DNA of 64,000 nucleotides from Bacillota bacterium (GCA_023459275.1 JAEWVC010000034.1:7879-71878), one strand, 5' to 3'; counted from the stretch's first letter, positions 8,542 to 18,126 are shown. Notes: generated by a model from the sequence alone, not told the origin. Made by a program: numbers and translations.

Positions 8542-8829
8542 GATTCATTCCTCCGTTTATTGATGTAAGCTGTGCCTTGAAGCACTGTCAGCTTACACAT
8601 CCACGTGTGGAAGGCAAGGCTTTCCGGAAAAAAGGTGTTAATATCAATAAAAATCTTCATATTTCAAAATGAACGTTCCAAAGTCGAATGATTTGAAAGA
8701 TATTTCAGACTCTCCAATTAGCATACTGTTGGGATCGGGATTTCTGATACTATATGATATAGGTAAACCTTTATTTTTAGATCGCCTTATTGAAGATGTA
8801 AATTGACCTAAAGACAAGACTGGAATATT
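8542..8829. other. Intergenic AT-rich stretch, no supported gene
   Basis: It contains the leader of the minus-strand gene ending at 8541 and, at 8644-8847, a 67-codon minus-strand frame with no ribosome site and no recognisable family. Nothing else is seen. Confidence 0.4.
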
Positions 8830-9186
8830 ATGAGCATTATAATGCAATATATGGAAGCTTTTAAAAGGAGAAATAATGTAACGAAGTATACATCGGAATT
8901 GAAAGCCAAGGCTTTGAAAAGCATTGAGGATTATGGTGTTGCAAAAACAGCCGAGGCCATGAAAATATCTTCGCAGGCACTATATAAGTGGCGTAATGTA
9001 GCCAAATTCGATGACAAAAAGCTTGAGGTTAATACAAGCGTCACCTCCGCCAAGGCGTTGTTGGAAAGTGATCGCCTATTGCAAGAGAAGATTATTCAAC
9101 TAGAAGCCGAAAATAACGCACTAAGAACAACGCTTATAAAGTATCGAGCCGTCTTAGCTGCGGTGCTTTGTGAAGGTAACGCATAA
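8830..9186 (+). CDS. IS3-OrfA-like helix-turn-helix protein with leucine zipper
   Basis: 118 residues at most. Residues 19-55 (YTSELKAKALKSIEDYG, then AKTAEAMKISSQALYKWRN) match the HTH of IS3/IS911 OrfA-type transposase subunits. A heptad zipper (LLQEKIIQLEAENNALRTTL) follows at about 82-101. No DDE orfB follows; instead there is a terminator, so this is either an orphan OrfA or a domesticated DNA-binding protein. The start is uncertain: the strongest ribosome site (AAAAGGAG at 8863-8870) points to an ATG immediately followed by TAA in another frame, so the native start may have been lost. Low GC marks it as foreign to the backbone. Confidence 0.55.
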   Translation: MSIIMQYMEAFKRRNNVTKYTSELKAKALKSIEDYGVAKTAEAMKISSQALYKWRNVAKFDDKKLEVNTSVTSAKALLESDRLLQEKIIQLEAENNALRTTLIKYRAVLAAVLCEGNA

Positions 9187-9204
9187 CTTTGGCTTTGTTC
9201 GGAC

Positions 9205-9233
9205 AAAAAAAGCGGCTTTGGGGCCGCTTTTTC
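9205..9233 (+). terminator. Rho-independent terminator
   Basis: AAAGCGGC (9209-9216) pairs with GCCGCTTT (9223-9230) with T residues following. The A-run on the left makes it potentially bidirectional, also serving the convergent remnant ending at 9237. Confidence 0.8.
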
Positions 9234-9236
9234 TAG

Positions 9237-9608
9237 CTATTTGGCCTGTTCGAAAGCTACGTTACAGTCACCACATACTACGTTGACCTTCTTTGTGGCT
9301 CTAATGATGGCGCTGCACTGGGGGCAAACATACTTGATGCTCCGATTCTTGCTGGTCTGGCGCCCACCCTTGATGGTGGTAGTGGTGGCACCTTCGCCGT
9401 CTTCGGTATCGTCGCCCTTGATGGTCACCTGCATGAGCGTCTTGCGGCTGGTGGTGAAAGTCCCCATGCCAGGCTGCGCGGCCAGCCAGTCCGCGGTATC
9501 CTCGGTCAGGGTGGTGATGGTCCAGCCGTAGGTGACATGTTTCTCAATATGCAGGCCATGAGCCTCGGCGGTCTCTTTGTACAGCTTGTTATGATAGCCA
9601 GGCTCTAG
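9237..9608 (-). pseudogene. 5'-truncated SprT-like zinc metalloprotease remnant
   Basis: The frame stays open from 9608 to the stop at 9237. It reads YHNKLYKETAEAHGLHIEK, then VTYGWTITTLTEDT, and ends in a zinc ribbon with CPQC and CGDC. This is the C-terminal half of the SprT-like proteins common in phages and conjugative elements. The N-terminal half with the HExxH active site is missing: the frame meets a stop three codons before the conserved YHNK. A start at the internal ATG (9467) would leave only the zinc ribbon. I therefore call it a broken gene. Confidence 0.7.
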
Positions 9609-9860
9609 TCAGAGATAAGCTAGACTGCCAAACTATTCGCAAAAGGGGTCTTTGGCGAATAGTCCCAAGCGTTGTCAACTATTCACAAATCAACTTCGGT
9701 TGAGAGACCTATCGTTGCTGGCTAATCTCATACCGCCAGTCCTTTCATTATTTTTTTCACGTATTTCCGATAATACCCTAAATGGTACCGCTTGGTCACC
9801 GTGCCACCTGCGTCTATGGTCTTTAATAAATGCTATTTTCAAGGGCCATGCAACGCCTTT
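9609..9860. other. Junction region between element debris and the sugar-uptake operon
   Basis: No gene is recognised. It contains a perfect 9-bp inverted repeat, ACTATTCGC (9632-9640) and GCGAATAGT (9655-9663), and a related ACTATTCAC at about 9679. The inverted repeat lies about 20 bp from the breakpoint of the SprT-like remnant. Confidence 0.45.
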
Positions 9861-11537
9861 TTATAGCAAATCAATTGTTGGCTTAAGAAACAGCCTGGCA
9901 TAGTCGTTTGCTTGGCGGAAGATCGCATAGGATTTTTCCGGGCCTGATTTCAATGTTCCGTCCACAATCGTGATGGTGGGAATAATCCCCTTGCGCAAAG
10001 GTGTTCCCTGGGTGAGGTTGTTCCATCCAAATTCGAAAACCCCGGTGGAAGCACGGGAAGGGTCTCCCGTGCCCAGGTGGCCAAAGCATCTGCAATAGGT
10101 GTCAAACAGAGGCGCATAGGGGCGGTCGCTCCAGCGGCAGTCGCCCTTGGGTGTCAAAGAAGGTTGTGTCAGAGGCATGGGAGCGGAGATGGCATCATAC
10201 CACCCCTCTCCTGCCACGAGCACCTGTGGATGATCCTCCCGGATGCGCCGAGCGATATCAATCACGGCCTGATGAGTGTCGTATCTGAGATCGTTACAGA
10301 ATACGGCGGCAAGGTCCATAAAAACAGCGTCAAAGCCGTACTCACTGATAAGTGATCGCACCTGGCCCACCAGGTGGTCCTGCCACTGCGGTGCTCCAGG
10401 ATTGAGAGCCACGCCGCAATTGTGGTCATAGTGCCGGGATGTATCCCAGTCGCAGGAACCCCAATATTGTGGAAAGCCGCTGGGAGAGTGGTACAGAGAA
10501 TCCTTACCCCAGGTCTTGAATCCCTCATGATGTGGATTGGCCCCATTGATCATGAACATGGGCATGACATGCATGCCCATGTCCTTTGTTGCTTCCATGA
10601 GCCGGCGGAAGCCCTTCGCCCCGCCCAGCCGGGGATCAGGGGCAAATTCGCCATACTGGTAGTAATAGCGCCCCTCCCAACCGGGCAAATAGGCTAAGAC
10701 CCGGAATGGGGGCACATACCTCGCAATTTCCTGAAGATTACGAAGCACATCATCATAAGTGTTGAATACATATCCCGTCCAGTGGCAGCAGTGGATGGAA
10801 GCAACCAAAGCTATGCTCCGGGCCCAGGCCGGCACATCGGGCCGGGTCTCCCAGGGCATAAGTTCGTAAGCCTTTTCCACGAACAATCGCTGCTCTTCCA
10901 GAATGTGCTGATAGCTGCACCAGGACGCTATCTCCCAGACTGGCACATCGATGGAATGGCCGAAAGACCTGGCGCTGGCTTCAAAGATGAGCTCCACATC
11001 CATGGATGTCCCGTGCGGCAGCAAGGCAAACACTTTAGGCCGGACCTGTTCGTCCTGGGAACGGAAAGAGGTGAAACGGTCCTCTGCGTGGCGCACCACC
11101 AACAACGGCGTGTATAGTCCAGTAAAGCCCTCCGGATATTTGAGGATCATCCCCTCCGGAGGAATAGGGCAGTCCTGCTCCTCCAGGGCCGGCTGGCGCA
11201 GGTTGGCGATGCTCCCCGTGGGCACATCCCGTATTGTCAGCTTCAGGCAGCGGATCTCTTCGGAGACATGGACTGCCCGTGCATGAAGGTAGGACCGTCC
11301 CTCCCGGCATGTGGCGTCCAGGAAAAAGTTCCCTTCCGCCTTTTCCTGCCCATTTGCCCAAGTCAGGCTGTCAGATGTCCAGGAAAAGCCATCCTCTACG
11401 GATTTAATGTTCAGCTGACTGGCATCCGGTGCATACACATTTTGAAAGGTGAAAATCTGCGCGCTCAAGCGCAGTCCTTGAAATTCAAAGATCGGGTCAT
11501 GGCTGACAAAGCTCAGGTGGTGCATGCTGCCCTCCAC
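9861..11537 (-). CDS. DUF6259-type glycoside-hydrolase-like protein
   Basis: 558 residues, no signal peptide, so probably cytoplasmic. The N-terminal 200 residues are a beta-rich domain; residues about 220-540 form a TIM barrel. Candidate acidic catalytic residues are Asp in FDAVFMDLAAVF (strand 4 position) and Glu in VLVAGEGWYDAI (strand 5 position), the arrangement seen in clan-D-like alpha-glycosidases. The substrate is unknown. It is the last gene of the minus-strand run of two sugar permeases, 4 bp after the second permease, so it likely breaks down the imported oligosaccharide. The DUF6259 assignment is from memory of the family and would need a profile search. Confidence 0.6.
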   Translation of the reverse strand: MEGSMHHLSFVSHDPIFEFQGLRLSAQIFTFQNVYAPDASQLNIKSVEDGFSWTSDSLTWANGQEKAEGNFFLDATCREGRSYLHARAVHVSEEIRCLKLTIRDVPTGSIANLRQPALEEQDCPIPPEGMILKYPEGFTGLYTPLLVVRHAEDRFTSFRSQDEQVRPKVFALLPHGTSMDVELIFEASARSFGHSIDVPVWEIASWCSYQHILEEQRLFVEKAYELMPWETRPDVPAWARSIALVASIHCCHWTGYVFNTYDDVLRNLQEIARYVPPFRVLAYLPGWEGRYYYQYGEFAPDPRLGGAKGFRRLMEATKDMGMHVMPMFMINGANPHHEGFKTWGKDSLYHSPSGFPQYWGSCDWDTSRHYDHNCGVALNPGAPQWQDHLVGQVRSLISEYGFDAVFMDLAAVFCNDLRYDTHQAVIDIARRIREDHPQVLVAGEGWYDAISAPMPLTQPSLTPKGDCRWSDRPYAPLFDTYCRCFGHLGTGDPSRASTGVFEFGWNNLTQGTPLRKGIIPTITIVDGTLKSGPEKSYAIFRQANDYARLFLKPTIDLL

Positions 11538-11541
11538 AGGT

Positions 11542-12378
11542 TTATTTGATGCCGCTTAAGGCAATAGATTCTACAAAGTATTTCTGCGCTGCAAGGAACA
11601 GGATGATCACCGGTGCCATGGCGATGGCTGCGGCTGCCATCATCAGTTCCCATTGGATGGTGTACACCCCCCGGAAGGAGGCGATGGCCAGCGGGACTGT
11701 GAAGTTCTGCTCGCTGTTGATGAAAATCAAGGGGTTGAAGTAGTTGTTCCAGCTTCCCACGAAGGTAAGCAGCCCCAGAGTGATAAGAATGGGTTTGCTC
11801 AAGGGAAGCATAATCCGAAGAAACGAGCCGAAATAACCGCATCCGTCAATGTTGGCGGATTCCAGATATTCGTTGGGGATTCGCACCATATATTGTCGGA
11901 TCATGAATACGCCGTAGGCATTGGTAAGCACCTGGGGCACAATTAGGGGTAGGTGCGTATCTATCCAGTGAAGCTTTGCAAAAACGATATACATGGGGAT
12001 CAGAGTAACCTGGGTGGGGATCATCAGCGTACCCAGCAGGATGCCAAACAATGTTTGCTTGCCCCGGAAGCGCATTTTTGAAAAGGCGTAAGCGGCCATG
12101 GCGCTGGTGAACACCGTTCCAAGAGTAACAAGGATCGCCACTTTGAAGCTGTTCAGGTAGGCGGTGGGCATGATGGGCACCATGTCGAACACCTTGAGAT
12201 AGTTGGAAAATTCGAAAGAGACGGGGATCAAAAGCGGGGGGAACTGCAAAACGGAATTCGCAGGTTTCAAGGAAGTGAGGATCATCCAATAGAAGGGAAA
12301 TATGCCCGTGATGGCCGCGGCCATCAGTAGTACATGCCGGAGGAACTTCGGTAATAAGCGCTTACCCTTCATCGGCAT
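11542..12378 (-). CDS. Carbohydrate ABC transporter permease, MalG type
   Basis: 278 residues with six predicted membrane segments. The cytoplasmic EAA loop, which contacts the ATPase, reads EYLESANIDGCGYFGSF near residues 170-190. The N-terminus (LRHVLLMAAAITGIFPFYWMILTSLK) is typical of CUT1 family MalG-like subunits. Its start overlaps the upstream permease by 17 bp. No ATPase gene is in the locus; CUT1 systems in Clostridia often share a distant MsmX-type ATPase. Confidence 0.9.
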   Translation of the reverse strand: MPMKGKRLLPKFLRHVLLMAAAITGIFPFYWMILTSLKPANSVLQFPPLLIPVSFEFSNYLKVFDMVPIMPTAYLNSFKVAILVTLGTVFTSAMAAYAFSKMRFRGKQTLFGILLGTLMIPTQVTLIPMYIVFAKLHWIDTHLPLIVPQVLTNAYGVFMIRQYMVRIPNEYLESANIDGCGYFGSFLRIMLPLSKPILITLGLLTFVGSWNNYFNPLIFINSEQNFTVPLAIASFRGVYTIQWELMMAAAAIAMAPVIILFLAAQKYFVESIALSGIK

Positions 12379-13303
12379 ACACCCACTTTCTGGAGGTTTT
12401 GAACTGGATATACGTGATCGCCACCACCAGCGCGAACAGGATGATGCTCACAACCGCTGCCTCGCCCATGCGGAAGAACTTGAACGCCAGGTCGTAGATG
12501 TACATGACGATGGAGTAGGTACCGTAGGAAGGCCCACCCTCTGTGAGCACGCTGGGTTCCTGGAAGATGTTCAAGACTCCGATGGTGAGGGTAATCATCA
12601 CAAAAAACAAGGTTGGTGAGAGCATGGGGAGGGTGATCTTGAAGAACTTGCGCAGCGAACCTGCACCGTCAATGGAAGCAGCTTCATAATAATCCCTGGG
12701 GATGCTCTTCAAACCGGCCAGGAAAATCAGGAAATAATAGCCCATGTTCTGCCATACCGCCATGATGATGATGGCCCAGCGGGCGCTGTCCTTCTGTATC
12801 AGCCAGATTGGGCCTTTGATGCGCATCAGGCTCAGCAGATAATTGATGATTCCCACATTCGGTGCGAAAATCCAGTACCATACCAGCACGATAGCTACGG
12901 ATGAGGTGGTCATAGGCAAAAACAGGCCGCACTTGTAGAAGCTCAAGCCCCGAAGCTTTGCATTGGCCAGCAGCGCAATCCCCAAAGACAATACTGTGGT
13001 TATGGGGATTACCCCCAACGCGAAAAGCCCTGTATTGCCAAAGGACTGCCCCAGGCGTTTGGAAGTCAAAATGTTACGCAGGTTATCAAGCCCCACCAAC
13101 TGGGGAGGGTTGATCAAATCCCACTGGGTGAAACATAGCACGATAGAGGCAATAACAGGTAAAAGCACAAAAAGCAAAATGCCAAGGAATTGGGGCAGTA
13201 TGAAAATATAGGCCCATCGTTCCTCCTGCCTCTCCCGGTTCAGAGGAGGATGAATACCTGGAGCCCGGGGCTTCTTTTGTTTAGGATAGAATGATGCAAG
13301 CAT
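12362..13303 (-). CDS. Carbohydrate ABC transporter permease, MalF/UgpA type
   Basis: 313 residues. After a basic N-terminus come six membrane segments (the first is ILPQFLGILLFVLLPVIASI). The EAA loop is YYEAASIDGAGSLRKFFKI near residues 215-235. It is the first gene of the permease-permease-hydrolase run, separated from the upstream histidine kinase gene by a terminator at 13399-13438, so it needs its own promoter in the 150-bp gap. The partner is the MalG-type subunit that overlaps its 3' end. Confidence 0.9.
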   Translation of the reverse strand: MLASFYPKQKKPRAPGIHPPLNRERQEERWAYIFILPQFLGILLFVLLPVIASIVLCFTQWDLINPPQLVGLDNLRNILTSKRLGQSFGNTGLFALGVIPITTVLSLGIALLANAKLRGLSFYKCGLFLPMTTSSVAIVLVWYWIFAPNVGIINYLLSLMRIKGPIWLIQKDSARWAIIIMAVWQNMGYYFLIFLAGLKSIPRDYYEAASIDGAGSLRKFFKITLPMLSPTLFFVMITLTIGVLNIFQEPSVLTEGGPSYGTYSIVMYIYDLAFKFFRMGEAAVVSIILFALVVAITYIQFKTSRKWVYADEG

Positions 13304-13398
13304 TCAGGTCTTCCCTTCGGTCTGATACTTGGCATCATTATAGGCTTGGACTTTGCAGGAGAACACGCGGTAGGATTCCTATATGTTTCAAAATATTC

Positions 13399-13438
13399 CG
13401 AAAATAAAAACCGCCTGGCAAGCAGATCTTTCAGGCGG
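13399..13438 (-). terminator. Terminator after the histidine kinase gene
   Basis: Read on the minus strand, CCGCCTG pairs with CAGGCGG (13432-13438 and 13411-13417), followed by TTTTTATTTT. It isolates the regulators from the permease genes downstream. Confidence 0.8.
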
Positions 13439-13457
13439 AAAAGAATATCTGTGCTTT

Positions 13458-15224
13458 TTAAGATTCGGTGGGCATCTCCCTTTCAGGGAAGATGATCTCC
13501 ACTGTTGTACCCTGGGGAATCGCCTGGATAATGCGCATCTGTACTCCGGCGCCAAATTCCAGCGCCAGCTTCTGACGGATGTTATTGATGCCTATCCCGC
13601 TGAAGCGGTGCAGTTTCTGCTCCGCCTCCTGATCATCCAGCAATTGGTTCAATTGCTGCTCCTGCTCCTTGGTAATGCCCTTCCCATTATCCTTAACGGT
13701 CAAACATACAAAGCCATTTGAATGGCTTACGCGGATGCTGATCTGAGCGTCCTGCTGAGAGCCTTCGGAAAAGCCATGCAGGATGCTGTTCTCAAGGATG
13801 GGCTGCAAGGTGAACTTGGGTAGCGTAATGTTCATCAGCTCAGCGGGAACGTCAATCTCCATTTGGTAGATTATTCCTGTCCGGTAGGACATGAGCTGGA
13901 TATATGCCTGAACATATTCGATCTCCTCCCGCAGGGTAATCATGTGGGCTTTACTGGCGCTCAAACGCAAAAGGTCGATGAGTGCGCCTGACATTTGGAT
14001 GATGTCCTCATTGCGCTTCAGGCGGGCCAACGCCTTGATGGAGTTCAGGGCGTTGTAGAGAAAGTGGGGCGTGATCTGCGCCTGCAGGGAGTTCATTTCA
14101 AGTTCAGCCTTCTTTTTTTGCGTCTCCTCCGTCTGCACAAGAAGCGCCTTGACCCGGTCAATGAGCTGGTTGAACGCCCTCCCCAGCGTGCTAAATTCGT
14201 CCGTACCCTTCGCTTCCACATACAGGTCAAGGCTACCCTGCTGAATTTTCAGCATAGTCCTGGTTAACTGATGGATGGGGGCGTAGATCTTGAACAGCAG
14301 ATAGGCGGCCCCGGCCAGCGAGAATACGGCAAAAATCAGCGTCAGGGCCAGGGTCAGCACGGACACTTGCTGCACGTCCCCCATGATCTCCTCCCTGCTG
14401 ACACAGTACACAAAACTCCAAAACCCCGTGGAGGAGGCTTCCTTTACGAGGATGTACCTTTTCTCGCTAATGGTCAGCTCAGAGGCTGCACCGGAAGCAG
14501 CTATTCGGGCATCGCCGGCTAACGCGGCCAGAAACGCGTCCTCCGCAATGGTTGTTTGGGTTTTGAACAGCACGTGGTTGTTCGGGGAAACCGCAAAATA
14601 AGGAAATTCATTGCCAGACTGCCGGTTAAGGCTTGAAAAGTGTTCCGCAAGATCAATTTGAAGGATACAAAGACCGACCACCTTTTCTGAATAGCGGTCG
14701 GAGATGCCGATGGACATGCTCAGCAGGGATGCCCCCGCCTTGTCAGTCTTCAGTTCTTTAATAAGGCTGCTGGAGTTTGTCAGAGCGCTTTTGTATTCCT
14801 GGGATTCCCTGTAGGACTGAGCCAGGCTCCGGTCATACTCACCCCTCAACAGTGGGATGCCCTCTCCAACCGGGAATACGCACAGGCTACGGACAGTAGG
14901 GTACAGATCCAAAAAGGATTCCAGCTTTGCAGAAATTTCTGATGTGAGCACCTGGTTTTGATGATCCCGGTAGTTTGTCTGGTTCACTGTTTTAAGGAAG
15001 CTGATGACCTCCACATTGGTACACAGGTTGAATACGTCCGTTTCCAGCTTGTCGTAGTCGTCGGCCTCCGACAGCGCTTTCCCCTTTGCGACGTAGGTAA
15101 GGGTCTGCACATTCTTGTCCATGAGCATCGCGGACATCCGGGTATAGAACAGACCAATGACGATCACCGCGGGAAGGATGGTGGCAATGACCATGAACAG
15201 GATGAGCTTGCGCTTAATGCTCAT
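13458..15224 (-). CDS. YesM-type sensor histidine kinase
   Basis: 588 residues. A membrane segment at about 7-28, an extracellular sensor domain to about 280 and a second membrane segment (VLTLALTLIFAVFSLAGAAYLL) are followed by a HAMP linker, the His_kinase phospho-site region (QITPHFLYNALNSIK) and a C-terminal HATPase with N box and G boxes (DNGKGI and GIGINNI). This is the LytS/YesM class that senses extracellular sugars or polymers, often with a binding protein. It overlaps the response regulator by 11 bp and lies between binding protein and permeases, so it likely controls this uptake locus. Confidence 0.92.
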   Translation of the reverse strand: MSIKRKLILFMVIATILPAVIVIGLFYTRMSAMLMDKNVQTLTYVAKGKALSEADDYDKLETDVFNLCTNVEVISFLKTVNQTNYRDHQNQVLTSEISAKLESFLDLYPTVRSLCVFPVGEGIPLLRGEYDRSLAQSYRESQEYKSALTNSSSLIKELKTDKAGASLLSMSIGISDRYSEKVVGLCILQIDLAEHFSSLNRQSGNEFPYFAVSPNNHVLFKTQTTIAEDAFLAALAGDARIAASGAASELTISEKRYILVKEASSTGFWSFVYCVSREEIMGDVQQVSVLTLALTLIFAVFSLAGAAYLLFKIYAPIHQLTRTMLKIQQGSLDLYVEAKGTDEFSTLGRAFNQLIDRVKALLVQTEETQKKKAELEMNSLQAQITPHFLYNALNSIKALARLKRNEDIIQMSGALIDLLRLSASKAHMITLREEIEYVQAYIQLMSYRTGIIYQMEIDVPAELMNITLPKFTLQPILENSILHGFSEGSQQDAQISIRVSHSNGFVCLTVKDNGKGITKEQEQQLNQLLDDQEAEQKLHRFSGIGINNIRQKLALEFGAGVQMRIIQAIPQGTTVEIIFPEREMPTES

Positions 15225-16716
15225 GGATGCTCCTCCGGTATTCCGTCGGAGACATGCCTGTGTGATCCCGGAACAGCTTGCAGAAGTACCTGGTATTGTC
15301 TATGCCGACCCGGCAGGCGACCTCTTGGATTTTGTCCATGGTGTCTTTTAATAGCCGTTTGGACTCCTCCATTCTCAGAAAGGATAGATAGTCCACAAAA
15401 CTCTTGCCCGTCTCCTGGCGGAAGATTGTACAGAAATGGTTCCTGCTTAGTCCCACATGGCTAGACACATCCTGAAGCGTAAGGTTACTCGCAAGTCCAC
15501 CATGCATGTACTGGACCGCGCGGACTACCTCCATCCGCATCTCCCGGGAAGAGACCAGTGTGCCGCAGCGAAAGTAACCCTGCATAGCTTTTCGAAAGCA
15601 GGCTTCTACCTGCTGGGCTGTCATGCCGCCGGTCATGTCACGGATCAGCGCTTGCAACTCCCGAATTGTCTGGTTGCCCATCTCCATCTTTTGCATTTGC
15701 CGAATTATTTGCATCGCAACGCCCTCCAAGTGGCCCAGCACGCTCCTGGGATCGCAACGCATCTTTTCTGCCATGGCAAGAAACGAATGAAGGCATGAGG
15801 TAAAATCGCTTTCACGGACTTTGCTCACAGCCGCAAGAAGGCTGTCGTATACTTGGTTAACGGCGTCTTGCGGGAGTAGTAATTCGAAGGTCGGCTCCGT
15901 GTCATTTACGGTAATGTCCGTGACAGGGTAGAAAAACATCCTACCGTATTCCCGTAACCCAGTTACCTGCTGATGGAGCAGCTCGAAGCAAACGCCGCAG
16001 GAACTCAGTACGATTTGAACGGCAGGTTCGCCCTGTCGGATACGATTGGCGCATTCCGTTATCCGATGTTGCCGTTGAGCGCCGCTGATGAAATTCTCCT
16101 GAAACAGAACCACCCATTCGCCGGGCGACAGGAGAACACATTGTGCGCCAGCAAATCCATCCGGGACCGCATCGGCGCGGGATCCTGGCTGTAAGTCCTT
16201 CACATAGAGTAGGTGAAAAGGGTCAGGAGAACACACCTGATAGAAGCGCTCAACTTGCTTCGGTACAGGAGCAAACAGGCAAGCGTCCTTCACCAGCTGA
16301 GCCTGGCAAGCCTTCTGTTCCTTTTCCTGCTCTTGGGCGATATCCTTCATTTTGCGGGCAATGGCGTGAAGAAGCGCGAGGAGGCTTGTAGAATCAAGCT
16401 TATACTTTAGGCAATAGTCAAAAGCGCCCAGCTTCATGGCATCCTTCACATAGTCAAACTCCTGATAGTTGCTCATGACCAGAATTTGGCCGGGGAATCC
16501 CTGCTCCTTGAGGCTGCGGATCAGATCGATGCCATCCATAACAGGCATGGCGATGTCTGTGATGATGGTATCAGCATGGTGGGATGAAAGCCAGTTGAGA
16601 GCATCCTTTCCGTTAGCCGCCTCAAAAGCAAGCTGTAAACCTTCCTTTTGCCAGTCGATGAGCGACTTGATCTCATCACGGATCAGTTTGTCGTCATCCA
16701 CAATCATTACACGCAT
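15214..16716 (-). CDS. YesN-type response regulator with AraC DNA-binding domain
   Basis: 500 residues. The receiver domain (1-120) has the acidic pair DDD at 7-9, the phospho-acceptor Asp in ITDIAMPVMDG near 55 and a conserved Lys in LKYKLD near 105. A long linker of about 270 residues is followed by a two-HTH AraC module (about 400-497) with LSRNHFCTIFRQETGKSFVDY and the second motif VACRVGIDNTRYFCKLFRDHTG. It is the cognate partner of the overlapping YesM-type kinase and is expected to activate the transport genes. Confidence 0.93.
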   Translation of the reverse strand: MRVMIVDDDKLIRDEIKSLIDWQKEGLQLAFEAANGKDALNWLSSHHADTIITDIAMPVMDGIDLIRSLKEQGFPGQILVMSNYQEFDYVKDAMKLGAFDYCLKYKLDSTSLLALLHAIARKMKDIAQEQEKEQKACQAQLVKDACLFAPVPKQVERFYQVCSPDPFHLLYVKDLQPGSRADAVPDGFAGAQCVLLSPGEWVVLFQENFISGAQRQHRITECANRIRQGEPAVQIVLSSCGVCFELLHQQVTGLREYGRMFFYPVTDITVNDTEPTFELLLPQDAVNQVYDSLLAAVSKVRESDFTSCLHSFLAMAEKMRCDPRSVLGHLEGVAMQIIRQMQKMEMGNQTIRELQALIRDMTGGMTAQQVEACFRKAMQGYFRCGTLVSSREMRMEVVRAVQYMHGGLASNLTLQDVSSHVGLSRNHFCTIFRQETGKSFVDYLSFLRMEESKRLLKDTMDKIQEVACRVGIDNTRYFCKLFRDHTGMSPTEYRRSIHEH

Positions 16717-16742
16717 GGTTTCACCCCCAGCCCTCTAGGCGT

Positions 16743-16771
16743 ATTATACGATCACCCCATGCAAAAGGCAA
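16743..16771 (-). promoter_or_regulatory. Promoter for the YesN/YesM genes
   Basis: On the minus strand, TTGCCT (16766-16771) and TATAAT (16743-16748) are 17 bp apart. The -35 hexamer lies in the foot of the terminator hairpin behind the binding-protein gene, so termination and re-initiation are compactly arranged. Confidence 0.65.
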
Positions 16772-16795
16772 GGCAAAGCGATGCTTTGCCTTGCC
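16763..16795 (-). terminator. Terminator or attenuator behind the binding-protein gene
   Basis: A perfect 13-bp stem (16767-16779 with 16783-16795) around a 3-base loop is followed on the minus strand by TTTT. It separates the highly expressed binding protein from the regulators. Confidence 0.75.
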
Positions 16796-16806
16796 AGAGG
16801 TGCCGT

Positions 16807-18087
16807 TTACTTGGTCAACTCCGCCAGCGTCTGATCGAGCTGGGTGAGCATATCGTCCACGCTAATGGAGCCTACCATCCAAGGCTCCAAGACCGAGGCG
16901 GTCTGCTGGCTGACCTCATTAAAGGAGGCATTATAGGGCATGGGCCAGGTGTGGCCCAGTGACTGGATGAAGGAAGCCTTATCCGCATCGGAGAACCGGT
17001 CGCCGATAAGCGTGGACTCATACTTTTCCAGCGTGGCGCGGCTGACGGGGACACCGCCGGTGCCGGTTTGGGCAAGGGCATTGAAGCTGTCCTCGCTGAA
17101 GATGGCTTTGAGGGCTTGCCATGCTTCTGCAGGATGCTTCGTGCCACTCCAGACGACATAGTTGTCAATGAAGGAAACAGCGTTAGAGGTCCCATTCAGG
17201 GACGGTGCGGCAGCAATACCCACATTGAAATCGGTAATGTCCCGGGCGGTCTGATGCCACCAGGTGCCATCTACAACCATGGCTACCTTGCCTGCACGGA
17301 ACATGTCAAACCCGCCCATGATTTTGGTTTCCACTGGCGTAGGCATTGACTTGTCCACGTTGAGCATCTGGTCCAGTGCTTTGTAGATGGACTTGTGCGC
17401 ATCTGTAATCTTGTAGGTGTTGTCAGCCGAGTAGATGTTATCCCCTGCGAAGCACCCTACCATGAAGATGTCTGCCTCGCCGTAGTAGCCATAGACCCGG
17501 TCGATGCCCTCACCGGCAGACAGGGCCTTGGCCGTATTCACCAGTTCATCCATGGTGATGGGGTGATCCCAGTCACCGGAGGGATAGGTGACGCCGGCCT
17601 TGTCAAACAGGTCCTTGTTGTAATACATCAGCTTGTGGTAAATGCCGGAGGGCAGACCGTACATTTGCCCGTCTACCGATCCGGCATTGTTGAACAGCGA
17701 CTCAAAATACGCGCTGCGGTCTATATCGGCATTAAAATTGTCGGTGATGTTCATGACCTGGTTTTTCTCAATGACCGTTGGCATCAGGGATTCCGCAATG
17801 CGGCCGATGTCCGGGCAGTTGCCGCCGGCGATCTGCGCGGTCACCTTCTGGTAGTATTCATCCCAGTTGGAGGTATTGATCTTCTGGACAACGATCTTGA
17901 TGTTTTTTTCTGCCAGCTTCGCATTGGCCGCATCCACAACCGACTGCCAGCCGCCGATCTCATTGGCAGCAGCCTGCATGGCCCAGGTGACCTCCACCAC
18001 GCCCACGCTTTGCGCGGCGGCTCCCTGAAGAGTTGTCAGCGAAAGGAGCATTGATAAAGCCAGCATGATCCCAAGCAATTTCTTCAT
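16807..18087 (-). CDS. Extracellular sugar-binding protein of an ABC transporter
   Basis: About 426 residues from the ATG at 18087, which has GGAGGG seven bases upstream; an upstream frame extension to 18144 has no such site. The N-terminus MKKLLGIMLALSMLLSL is a signal peptide ending near AAAQS; there is no lipobox Cys, which is unusual for a Gram-positive binding protein. The body has features of SBP family 1 (LPSGIYHKLMYYNKDLFDKAGV, then GTWWHQ and a C-terminal helical region). It heads the minus-strand uptake locus and should deliver the sugar to the two permeases. Confidence 0.9.
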   Translation of the reverse strand: MKKLLGIMLALSMLLSLTTLQGAAAQSVGVVEVTWAMQAAANEIGGWQSVVDAANAKLAEKNIKIVVQKINTSNWDEYYQKVTAQIAGGNCPDIGRIAESLMPTVIEKNQVMNITDNFNADIDRSAYFESLFNNAGSVDGQMYGLPSGIYHKLMYYNKDLFDKAGVTYPSGDWDHPITMDELVNTAKALSAGEGIDRVYGYYGEADIFMVGCFAGDNIYSADNTYKITDAHKSIYKALDQMLNVDKSMPTPVETKIMGGFDMFRAGKVAMVVDGTWWHQTARDITDFNVGIAAAPSLNGTSNAVSFIDNYVVWSGTKHPAEAWQALKAIFSEDSFNALAQTGTGGVPVSRATLEKYESTLIGDRFSDADKASFIQSLGHTWPMPYNASFNEVSQQTASVLEPWMVGSISVDDMLTQLDQTLAELTK

Positions 18088-18126
18088 ACGGGTCCCTCCT
18101 ATATTTTTTTCCCTTGCGTTAAGAGC

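Noticed and set aside
8644..8847. 67-codon minus-strand frame
   Set aside because: No ribosome site, no recognisable motif and overlap with the HTH gene.
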